From contig JAAYAM010000315.1 in assembly GCA_012719355.1 (NCBI GenBank), positions 1 through 33,626 on the forward strand: 33,626 bases of DNA, in the 5' to 3' direction. Positions 23,301 to 30,259 of this stretch are shown here, in pieces (positions within the stretch are counted from its first letter, which is position 1; every line of letters starts with the position of its first letter). The notes beneath the pieces were generated by a model. The model was given only the letters and a program-made list of their open reading frames with translations, was not told the DNA's origin and did not search any database. The position numbers and the translations under genes were made by a program. Source of the stretch: Acidobacteriota bacterium (GTDB lineage: Bacteria; Acidobacteriota; UBA6911).

Positions 23301-26300
23301 GTGGTCCTGATGCCGTTGCCGCAGCTCGTGAGTCTTAACCTCCCGTCATGATGCTCAATTACGGGAGAGACGCATGTCCGCCGCGGAAAGTGGCCGAGTA
23401 CGGGCCAGGTTTGAGCCTCATCGTCTTCACGGCATGACGAATCGACAAGAAACAAGGCTCTTCCGGCCGGATCGAGCACGTCGTATGACCGGCGGCTCAC
23501 ATCATATCCCTTGTCGGTTACGCTGCTGAACATCTCTCCATTCGGTTTCAGTACCGTCTCGTAGCAGGAATTGGAGAGCCTCCACTCCAACGGTTTCCTG
23601 CGGCGGACTATGGCGAAAAGAAACGTACAGACGGCGACGGCGATGCAAATTATCAGGAGTCCTTTGCCCGGCGACACACTCAGTCCGGTGCCTGCACCTG
23701 CAATCTGAAGCTCTTCCGCACGGCTCCATACAAAATCCCAGTCTTTTCCCCTCGGCAGGTAAAACGGGATCAGAAGGGGAGCCCACGTGGCAAAACGCCT
23801 TACTCCTTCAGGGATGCACTGCGCGGTTGCGGCCGCAGGGCCAAGGAAGCGTGCGAGTTTCCGGTCCAGTCTGTCCATACCAAGAAAACTCAGGTTCACA
23901 AGCGTCGCTACCCGCAGTCCCATGTGGTCGAGCCAGATCAGAACTCGTATGGAATTGTAGGCCAGGATGGATATGAAAACCCCCAGGCTCCAGTCATGGA
24001 AGGCATCAGGGCTCAAGGTGAAGTAGTTGAATGCAGCAATCAGGGTTCGTACCGCGCCATCCTGGTTATACCAGGTCGGATCGGCCATCGGTCGAAGGAA
24101 GGTGAAGATTATCGGCGCCATCCATAAGCCCCATCGAAAAACCTGGATCGTGCTTTGGCCCAGCTGCAGCAGGCCCAGCCCTGTAAACAGGCCGGATACC
24201 GGAGCCCTGTCCTTGCGGAAAAACGCGGACATGAACGTCCCGTTGATTGCGAAAAGCCAGGCAGGGATCGCCCAGCTGAGAACGCCCATCAGGGATTCGC
24301 TGAACAGCAGCTTGACGCCGCCCGTTACTGCGCCGAGATGAACGTAGCCCCATTTGCTCAACAGCAGATGGGAGCCATACGGCTGCGGCGCCAGTCCGGA
24401 TCCGAGGTACTGCTGAAATTTGCTGACTACCACCGATACCTGGGCCGAATCGAAGTAGAAGCCGAAGCCCGCACCTATCACAATTCCAAACAAGGCGTGG
24501 ACTAAGTAGAGACGCCAGGTCTGGATTCCGCCGCGGCGACGCAGAGCGTGGAGCAGGTCACGAAGTAGGGTGATTCCCGTGGAAGCGGCAAAGCCGACCA
24601 GAATCCCGAAGGCAACCCGATGCGGAGTCGACTGTACAGCCGTCGCATGGCCTAAGGCGAATCCCAATCCTGATCCCACCACGGCGCCGCGTAGATAGAA
24701 CCATGGATCAAGAACGCCCCGCACCAGCCGACGGAAGAACCCCTGGGTCCCGTCAAACGTCTCGATTACGGTCTTGGCAAACGGGAAAGCCATCGCCCCG
24801 ACGAGCATTGCCGTTACGAGGGGATAAGTCGCGACACTCTCATAGAAGAAGGGAGCGCGGCTCAATAATCCAATCCCGGAGATAAGACCGATGAAGACTC
24901 CGCCGAAAACCATTCCCTTCTTCATTCCGGTCAGGGTGTGTTGCGCCATTCCTGACGACGGGTCTTTGCGGCCAAGGGCGCTGAGAAGAATTCCGGTGAT
25001 CAGGTAAATCTCGGCCCAGAGAGCGGCCTGTGAGAGGGCGGCGGCAGCCGTCATGACAGACACCTGCGAAACCGGGGAAAGAGAGGACGCAAATGATCCA
25101 GAACCGATATCGGCAATCCAGGGAGCGGCCACAACGGCTCCTGCCCCCGCCAACAGCACGAGATGCGCGTTTGTTTCATGGATCATTTTTCGCTGCCTCG
25201 CGGCGGACACGGTATTGGCGATCGCCTCGTTGAAACCCCATACGAGGAGCAGCCCCATCGCAGCCTTTAAGGCCGCGGGCCATGCAGCAGAAAGGCCCGA
25301 CGGTTGCAGCAGCAGCAGACTTCCGAACAGATACGGAGTACCGACGATCATCACTCCGGCAACGGTACCGGAGTGCCTGCCTGAAGTCGCCAGGCAATAC
25401 AGATTGAAGAGGTGATACACCAGAGCCGCAGCTGCCGCGACGATACTGCTCAGCAGCAGCACCTGCGACCAATCGCCCGGAGCCTGCAGCACGGGGAGCG
25501 AGCTGGAAGATACCGTTAGAAGGCCGGTTGCGCTCATGTCGCGGAAGGCCTCGAATGGAGCGAGGTGTTTTCCGCTGAGCCCATACTTCATCCATTCGCT
25601 AACAGCTACGGCAGCCAGGCCAAGGACTACGCAACTCCAGCCGGCGTCCGTTCGGCCACTCAGATCGTAGATACCAAGGGCAATGACAATGACAAAGACA
25701 ACGGATGAACCGAGCACGAAATCCGCCGCAAGTCCGCTCCGCCTGAAATCTCTGGCAGGCCGGCAGCGGGACTGCCGCGCGATGCCCGGACAACGGCCGG
25801 GAACAGCCGCCAATCCCGCCACCACGAGTCCCAGGAGGAGAATTGCGCATAACCGGGCGAACGGCATAAGCGAAAACCTGCGCAGCAGCGGCAGACGGGA
25901 CAGTTCGACGGAGAATGAAAGGGTCCCGGAGACCGGAGGGCCGTCACCGGATCGTACCACCAAAACGACACCTTCTTTCAATGTGCCGATAGCATCCCAG
26001 TCCAGCTGATGCTCGGTTTCGCTCCAGCCATCGTGCACTTGTAACGGGATGCGCTGCATGCCGTGTGTTCCCTTCAGTTCGAAAGCCACATCAAGATCCG
26101 GATCGGCTGCACCGGCGGAGAGAAGCCGGATCCGGGCGACATCCGGTGTATTTTCATGGAGAGAAGTGCCGAATCCGCTGATCCACACCCCGGCATAGGT
26201 TCCGGGCGAAACGGTGTACTCGAACTGCATTGCGCGGTTTCGGGTGCCGGAGAGAATGCCGGAGGCTTCTCCTATAGTGAAGGTTCCCTTCTGTTCGGCA

Positions 26301-26422
26301 TCGATCAGGTTGAAGGTCTCATCGGCGGCGCGGATATCGGCCGCGTAGACGCGTGCTCCCGGTAAAACCATCAGAAATACCAGGATGGTCACAATCAAAA
26401 GCGGATATGTGGGGAAACGCAT
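20366..26422 (-). CDS. Giant membrane protein with C-terminal GH94 module (NdvB-like)
   Basis: A 2018-residue protein. Residues 1-28 are a signal peptide; 29-175 a beta-rich ectodomain; about 180-940 is polytopic membrane with many hydrophobic helices. Two successive GH94-type beta-sandwich domains follow (about 950-1200 and 1245-1510), then one (alpha/alpha)6 catalytic domain. The motif GAGDWNDGL at 1717-1725 carries the GH94 general-acid aspartate, and HGYTGAAGWMFR near 1951-1962 matches the phosphate-contacting TG region of GH94 phosphorylases. The double sandwich plus one catalytic domain matches the C-terminal part of cyclic beta-1,2-glucan synthase. The GT84 polymerase and the fused glucoamylase-like domain of that enzyme are not seen. 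The membrane region is not recognised. It likely remodels or phosphorolyses beta-1,2-glucan; direction unknown. Confidence 0.85.
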   Translation of the reverse strand: MRFPTYPLLIVTILVFLMVLPGARVYAADIRAADETFNLIDAEQKGTFTIGEASGILSGTRNRAMQFEYTVSPGTYAGVWISGFGTSLHENTPDVARIRLLSAGAADPDLDVAFELKGTHGMQRIPLQVHDGWSETEHQLDWDAIGTLKEGVVLVVRSGDGPPVSGTLSFSVELSRLPLLRRFSLMPFARLCAILLLGLVVAGLAAVPGRCPGIARQSRCRPARDFRRSGLAADFVLGSSVVFVIVIALGIYDLSGRTDAGWSCVVLGLAAVAVSEWMKYGLSGKHLAPFEAFRDMSATGLLTVSSSSLPVLQAPGDWSQVLLLSSIVAAAAALVYHLFNLYCLATSGRHSGTVAGVMIVGTPYLFGSLLLLQPSGLSAAWPAALKAAMGLLLVWGFNEAIANTVSAARQRKMIHETNAHLVLLAGAGAVVAAPWIADIGSGSFASSLSPVSQVSVMTAAAALSQAALWAEIYLITGILLSALGRKDPSSGMAQHTLTGMKKGMVFGGVFIGLISGIGLLSRAPFFYESVATYPLVTAMLVGAMAFPFAKTVIETFDGTQGFFRRLVRGVLDPWFYLRGAVVGSGLGFALGHATAVQSTPHRVAFGILVGFAASTGITLLRDLLHALRRRGGIQTWRLYLVHALFGIVIGAGFGFYFDSAQVSVVVSKFQQYLGSGLAPQPYGSHLLLSKWGYVHLGAVTGGVKLLFSESLMGVLSWAIPAWLFAINGTFMSAFFRKDRAPVSGLFTGLGLLQLGQSTIQVFRWGLWMAPIIFTFLRPMADPTWYNQDGAVRTLIAAFNYFTLSPDAFHDWSLGVFISILAYNSIRVLIWLDHMGLRVATLVNLSFLGMDRLDRKLARFLGPAAATAQCIPEGVRRFATWAPLLIPFYLPRGKDWDFVWSRAEELQIAGAGTGLSVSPGKGLLIICIAVAVCTFLFAIVRRRKPLEWRLSNSCYETVLKPNGEMFSSVTDKGYDVSRRSYDVLDPAGRALFLVDSSCREDDEAQTWPVLGHFPRRTCVSPVIEHHDGRLRLTSCGNGIRTTVDISIAGDDPAELWTILVENLTARERQLRLVPYLEWVLNRPESDRGHTQYNRLYPEMEYVAGLHSVLAWHKQSKAMGILAADVVPEGFLTSRIDFIGRAQSLASPRILQTLAFSEARDTGFHPTFDPIGSLVLGVNLKPGEAGQVKLLIGLTSSRRSAAGLISRHLGIPPEDAAPSRPSANCPPVRHGEILPGTPQPYHEYSGDGTRLLVRTPLTPRPYDHTMSNALGHVMVVTNRGLHTSSSGNSQQNRLTPDCPDIVTREVPGETIYLYDPEDMQWYSPTYHPLNDPAAQYEVEFGVDGIATYRMKRGSLATELTAFVPPDDPAGVYLLTIRNLGAVERNLRVAPYFQIVLSDQPENAGPLKVRYEVEDQVLYFENPRNGFRTGPAFAAMSAAAELVETCRGRFFGPDTDVAHPFMINEGAPYRGKGTDNRPVAALLTTVQIPPESSCTISIVLGQADNMKQAAATARKYRDPGQAYAALSATRKWWAQFIGKLKIESGHVETDRYADWLKYQTLAERIWARRGFYQASGAYGFRDQLQDCVNLVWVDPLIARSQIVLHASQQFIEGDVVHWFHRLQDGRTGFAARTYASDNLLWLAWAAVEYVEMTGDTSILDEGAPYLAAEQPLAPLPAGKHGMGFIPLRSSRTDSVYRHCVRAVNLVLKRRMGAHGLPLIGAGDWNDGLDEIGSRGKGESVWLGFFLYYILKRLIPLMEGREDAATIRYYVHKEVQLECALQCTWRRDRYLRAIHDDGTEIGVLGSGVWEIDALTAAWAVMSGIDPWRGRKMFDTAIATLEKGNTILLGWPPLREDTMPYLGRSSRYPEGVRENGMYCHGVQWLVGAARILSRQCQDKGDVEGARKYAAASFRLWHKISPLPHVEPDEIEVYGGQPNKQAADIVTAHVPGRMGWHGYTGAAGWMFRQLLEGVYGLRLESNRMIASSRDEAPFALAPAGVVWNRKTVREDPAAESLLRSQGLP

Positions 26423-26777
26423 TCCGGGGGGTTCCCACTCCTTTTCTGCTTCGGGATTTCGTTGATTCAGTTACTTGTATTCAGGCCGGACCGTGCTGCT
26501 GAGATGGGGAAAATACTGCCGTGGCTGTACAGCTTTCTTCTTGATCCTCCAGAGGCTGTGCGCGAACAGATCGCCCGGGATGGTGTGTACCGTAAACCCG
26601 TGCAAGTAACCGCGAAAGCAAGTTATCGAATCGGCGGCGGATCGTCAAGAGGGACTCTCGCGCGGGAAAAATATGTGGCTCCGGCACCGGAATTACGCTA
26701 TACAAGGAGTCAATAACAACTAAGTTGTTCGGTTCGAAATCAACATCGCGGTACGAGTCTGTGAGAGGGAAATTGAT
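26423..26777. other. 355-base divergent intergenic region
   Basis: This stretch separates the membrane GH94 gene (minus) from the xanthine dehydrogenase-like gene (plus) and must hold both promoters. A short open frame at 26462-26716 has no protein character and is not called. The only clear element is the palindrome at 26715-26729. A TATACA at 26699-26704 is a possible -10 for the plus-strand operon, without a good -35. AAGGAG lies about 14 bases before the minus-strand ATG. Confidence 0.5.
26715..26729. promoter_or_regulatory. Perfect 15-bp palindrome before the molybdoenzyme-cupin operon
   Basis: AACAACT and AGTTGTT flank a single A. It ends 48 bases before the ATG of the xanthine dehydrogenase-like gene and lies just after a TATACA, a typical repressor position. 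The regulator is unknown; the window's IclR (32712) and GntR (11405) proteins are candidates by proximity only. Confidence 0.5.
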
Positions 26778-29249
26778 ATGCCTGAAGACTACAGGCCCTG
26801 GACATGGAAACCGCCCGAAGGTGTTTCACCGGTCGATTACGGCGCATCGCGCCAGGATGCCCACGATAAGCTGTCGGGCCAGGCCGTCTTCACGAGGGAT
26901 CTGGATTTCCCGGGCATGCTGTACGCCAAGATACTCACTTCTCCTTTCGCCCACGCCACAATCGTGAGCGTGGACACGAGCAAAGCCGAGGCGCTCCCAG
27001 GGGTCAGGGACGTGCTGAAGTTCACCGATCCCGATATTGCCATCGAAAACTCCACGGGCGGATACTGCTCCAGCGAATACAACATCCTCACACTCCCGGC
27101 CACCAGCGATTTCTATCAGCATCCGATGGGAGTGGTTGTCGTAGCCGACAGCGAAGAGATATGCGACCGCGCCCTGAGGCTCATCGAAATCGAGTGGGAA
27201 GAGCGCCCTTTTGTTCTTGATATGGAAGAATCGCTAAAACCGGACGCGCCCAGGATCATGCCGGAGATCTTGCGGTTGAACAAGGGTGCGAAGGAGCCCA
27301 ACACCCTTGCAACCAGAACCACTGAAATCGGAGATGTCGAAAAAGGATTCGCCGAAGCGGACAAAGTAATCGAGTACACGATTACGAGAGCCCCCAACAC
27401 AGTGGCGGGGGTTGAGGCTATGGCGTGCGTAGTACAGTGGAGAGGGGAATTCCTTGACATCTGGCCCCATCACACGGCGCATATGCAGCCGGTTCTGAGC
27501 ACTCCAAGTGTTTTGTCCATCGGACTGTCGGGAGTTGCTCTCGGCTATGGCGCCCCGCAGATCACTCCGGGCCCCGAGGCAACGGGAAGGTTCAAGCCTC
27601 TCGACCCGATTTGCGACCGCAGCAAGATCACCGTGACGGTTCCCTACCAGGGCGCCTGGTATGGGGGGATCGCGTGGCTGGGATACTCCACGGCGTTCAT
27701 TCGCATGGCGGCTATCCTGGCCAGGAGAGCGAAAGACCGGCCCGTGAAGCTTCTCTACGATGAGAGCAACTTCTACGTGAACGGAGACGATGCCGGGGTC
27801 TATCGATGCAAGGTCGGCGCGAAGAAGGATGGCACAATCACGGCCTGCGACTGGCATGTCGTCGGGCCCTTCGGCGAGTTGCACATCGACAAAACGCATG
27901 AGTCGACCGGCATTCCCAATCTGCGCAACACGCAGGAATGGGCTTTGATCAACCACGGGCATCACATCTGCTTCAGGCATGGTGCACACTGCTGCGTTCC
28001 TCACAACGTTATGTTCGACCGGGTGGCCGTGGAGTTCGGTCTGGACCCTACGGAAGTCGCACTGAAGAATGACGGCTGCAGAGGACATTACTGGGACTGG
28101 GTGACAGAATACCAGAAGGAAAACGGATTCCCTCAGAGGCAGAGCCTGAGGGAGGTCATTGAGAAGGGGAAAAAGGCGATTCAGTGGGACCAGAAATGGC
28201 ATCCTCCGGGTACAGTGAAACTGCCGAACGGAAGAATGCACGGCCTTGGTTTTGTCTCAATTAATGAATGGAGCTGGATTACGGGAAGGATGTTCGGGTG
28301 CCTCATCCTGCGCGACGGGAAGCTCACGATCGTAGGGGTGAGGGCAGATTTCGGGATGGACACCGAGTCAGCCTTCCGCCATTGCGTGGCCGCTGAATCG
28401 GGGCTCAGGTCTGACGACATCGTTGTGCAGCAGCAGCGCTCCGATGCGGGTACCTACACGTTCTGGGTTCCCGGTGGGTCGATGGGGATCAGCCAGACCA
28501 CGCCGCAACTGATACTTGCCGCTCGTGAACTGAAAAAGAAGATTCTGGATTATGCCGTACGTCCGGGCTCCGCGCCGATGCGTCCGGGCATGCCGGGCGG
28601 ACGGACGATGTTTCCCGGAAAGTCTGCCAACGAGCTCGATGTCAAAGACGGTTTTGTCTTCGAGAAGGCAAACCCATCAAACAGAAAGACGGTAAAGGAA
28701 GTTGCAACCCCATTCTGGAATGAAGACCCGGCAATCATCCATCCCGTCGCTCCGGGCGTCACCGGCCTGACCCTGAACGGGAAGCCGCATCCGCAGATGT
28801 ACATCATGAGCCGGCAGGCGCACTTCCTCGAAGTCGAGGTGGACACGGAAACAGGTGAAGTTGTAGTCACAAATCTGGTATGCGTCAACGACGTGGGCCA
28901 CCTGTTCAACCGGCGTGGAGCGGAAGCCCAGCAGTACGGCGGCGCGATAATGGGTCTGGGGAGAAGCGCGACGGAAGAGAAAATATACTGTCCGAGAACG
29001 GGCGTCGGATTGAATTTCGACAACATCGCCTATCACATAGGGACGATGAACGACTATCCGGCCGTCAAGTGCATCATCAATGAGAGCCATCTTGGCTACT
29101 CTTCCTACGGCGCCTGCGGCGTTGGAGAAGACACCGGAGCTTCCCTGTCAGGGATAACGGCAGGAGCGATTTACAATGCCACCGGCAAATGGGCTCTCGA
29201 TTATCCGCTGACTCCCGATAGAGTCCTCAAGGCTCTCGGGAAAATCTGA
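26778..29249 (+). CDS. Xanthine dehydrogenase-family molybdopterin subunit, divergent and orphan
   Basis: An 823-residue protein of the molybdenum hydroxylase large-subunit family. The N-terminal domain is canonical (ASRQDAHDKLSGQAVFTRDL, then SPFAHATIVSVD, then A.PGV..VL). C-terminal blocks AHFLEVEVDTETGEV and GVGE (E784, the expected catalytic glutamate) are kept. Several cofactor motifs are altered. The usual GGGFGGK reads QGAWYGG (291-297). The QGxxT segment reads ADFGMDT (523-529). The GxxRGxG region reads CFRHGAH. No [2Fe-2S] or FAD-binding partner gene adjoins it, unlike normal three-part hydroxylases. Two double-cupin genes follow. Substrate unknown; it may be a hydroxylase that finds its redox subunits elsewhere, or a non-redox or otherwise changed derivative. 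The ATG is preceded by AGAGGG. Confidence 0.9.
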   Translation: MPEDYRPWTWKPPEGVSPVDYGASRQDAHDKLSGQAVFTRDLDFPGMLYAKILTSPFAHATIVSVDTSKAEALPGVRDVLKFTDPDIAIENSTGGYCSSEYNILTLPATSDFYQHPMGVVVVADSEEICDRALRLIEIEWEERPFVLDMEESLKPDAPRIMPEILRLNKGAKEPNTLATRTTEIGDVEKGFAEADKVIEYTITRAPNTVAGVEAMACVVQWRGEFLDIWPHHTAHMQPVLSTPSVLSIGLSGVALGYGAPQITPGPEATGRFKPLDPICDRSKITVTVPYQGAWYGGIAWLGYSTAFIRMAAILARRAKDRPVKLLYDESNFYVNGDDAGVYRCKVGAKKDGTITACDWHVVGPFGELHIDKTHESTGIPNLRNTQEWALINHGHHICFRHGAHCCVPHNVMFDRVAVEFGLDPTEVALKNDGCRGHYWDWVTEYQKENGFPQRQSLREVIEKGKKAIQWDQKWHPPGTVKLPNGRMHGLGFVSINEWSWITGRMFGCLILRDGKLTIVGVRADFGMDTESAFRHCVAAESGLRSDDIVVQQQRSDAGTYTFWVPGGSMGISQTTPQLILAARELKKKILDYAVRPGSAPMRPGMPGGRTMFPGKSANELDVKDGFVFEKANPSNRKTVKEVATPFWNEDPAIIHPVAPGVTGLTLNGKPHPQMYIMSRQAHFLEVEVDTETGEVVVTNLVCVNDVGHLFNRRGAEAQQYGGAIMGLGRSATEEKIYCPRTGVGLNFDNIAYHIGTMNDYPAVKCIINESHLGYSSYGACGVGEDTGASLSGITAGAIYNATGKWALDYPLTPDRVLKALGKI

Positions 29250-29261
29250 ACTGATCCTTCA

Positions 29262-29295
29262 GCCACGAAGACTGTCGCACGCGCGCTCTCGTGGC
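29262..29295 (+). other. Intercistronic hairpin between molybdoenzyme and first cupin
   Basis: GCCACGA and TCGTGGC form a perfect 7-bp stem around a 20-base GC-rich loop in the 81-base gap. It lacks a U-tract. It may partly stop transcription or protect an mRNA end, giving different levels of enzyme and cupins. Confidence 0.4.
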
Positions 29296-29307
29296 CATAT
29301 GTTGTCA

Positions 29308-29321
29308 TCCTGTCCACAGGA
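29308..29321 (+). promoter_or_regulatory. Small hairpin at the cupin ribosome-binding site
   Basis: TCCTG and CAGGA pair around TCCA. The AGGAG site of the first cupin gene (29318-29322) sits mostly inside the stem, so this could modestly limit its translation. Five base pairs is short; evidence is weak. Confidence 0.25.
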
Positions 29322-29330
29322 GAAAATGCT

Positions 29331-30230
29331 ATGGCGGTCGAAAAGTACGGGCATCTTATCAAACCTCTGGCTATCGGCGAAACGTCGCCTCGGCAAGTAG
29401 TGTTGAACGGCAGGGAGCACCTGGAAGGAATGAATCTCACTCTTTCCTGGAGCGTGCATACGGCCACAGGCGATATGCGGGTTGGCAAGGATATGCCTTC
29501 ACATTCCTATCCGGAATGCCTGCTTTTCGTGGGTCTCGACACGGCCAACGCAACCTATCTCGGAGCGGAGATTGAGTGCTCTCTCGGTCCCGAACACGAA
29601 ACGTATGTATTCAACGAGCCGACTGCGATCATCATTCCTGCCGGACTGCCTCACGGCCCATTCATCACCAGGAGAATGTACAGTCCCAAAGGATTCGGCC
29701 TCTGGTCAGTTCAGCTGGGCATTCAGAGGGCGGAAGACAAAGCTGCACCGGCCGGAGCGAACGGCAGATATGCACACCTTGTCAAATCGCTGAAATCGGG
29801 ATTGTTCATTCAGCATGGCAGGCCGCGGACCGGGGTCGAGCCAGGTCAGGCAGGGAGACCGGGCCCCGGGAATCCGGATCACCTGGTGTGGATGTCCGGG
29901 AAGGACCTGGAGGGACTCGATTTGAGTGTCTTCTGGGGATTCTGCAGCAGCCCGGGAATCTGGCATCGCGGCGCCGGCGCGCACGTGCACCCTTCAGATG
30001 AAGTGCTGGTTTATGTGGGAATGGATCCAGGGGATCCAGGCTCTCTGGGCGCGGAAATCGAGATCGATCTCGGAGCCGAACATGAAAGGCACCTGATCAA
30101 CGCACCTTCTGCGGTCGTATGCCCTGCGGGCGTTCCTCATCTGCCGCAGGTGACCAGGTGGGTCGACAGGCCATTCGGGTTCTTTGCAGTCTGTCTTGCC
30201 GCAGAACACGCGACCAAGGCATTTGACTGA
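29331..30230 (+). CDS. Double-cupin protein, first domain missing a metal histidine
   Basis: A 299-residue protein with two cupin domains joined by a glycine/proline-rich linker. Each begins with a shared block: GREHLEGMNLTLSW in domain 1 and GKDLEGLDLSVFWG in domain 2. Domain 2 has the complete metal set H218, H220, E224 and H270. Domain 1 keeps H58, E62 and H108, but the first histidine position is P56 (MPSHSYPE against PHIHPYPE in the next protein), so its site is incomplete. Start supported by AGGAG 9 bases upstream. It lies 81 bases after the molybdoenzyme gene and 29 before its paralog. Two-domain cupins include oxalate decarboxylase-like and dioxygenase-like enzymes; this family is not recognised further, and domain 1 may be structural. 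Confidence 0.88.
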   Translation: MAVEKYGHLIKPLAIGETSPRQVVLNGREHLEGMNLTLSWSVHTATGDMRVGKDMPSHSYPECLLFVGLDTANATYLGAEIECSLGPEHETYVFNEPTAIIIPAGLPHGPFITRRMYSPKGFGLWSVQLGIQRAEDKAAPAGANGRYAHLVKSLKSGLFIQHGRPRTGVEPGQAGRPGPGNPDHLVWMSGKDLEGLDLSVFWGFCSSPGIWHRGAGAHVHPSDEVLVYVGMDPGDPGSLGAEIEIDLGAEHERHLINAPSAVVCPAGVPHLPQVTRWVDRPFGFFAVCLAAEHATKAFD

Positions 30231-30259
30231 AACGTGCAAATCCAGAAAGGTAGACTTAA

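Noticed and set aside
26681-26697. Sigma54-like element before the molybdoenzyme gene
   Set aside because: GG and the correct spacing are present, but the invariant GC at -12 reads AC, and no sigma54 activator is nearby.
26462-26716. Short plus-strand open frame in the divergent intergenic region
   Set aside because: Low-complexity composition, no ribosome-binding site, and it overlaps the likely promoter region of the molybdoenzyme operon.
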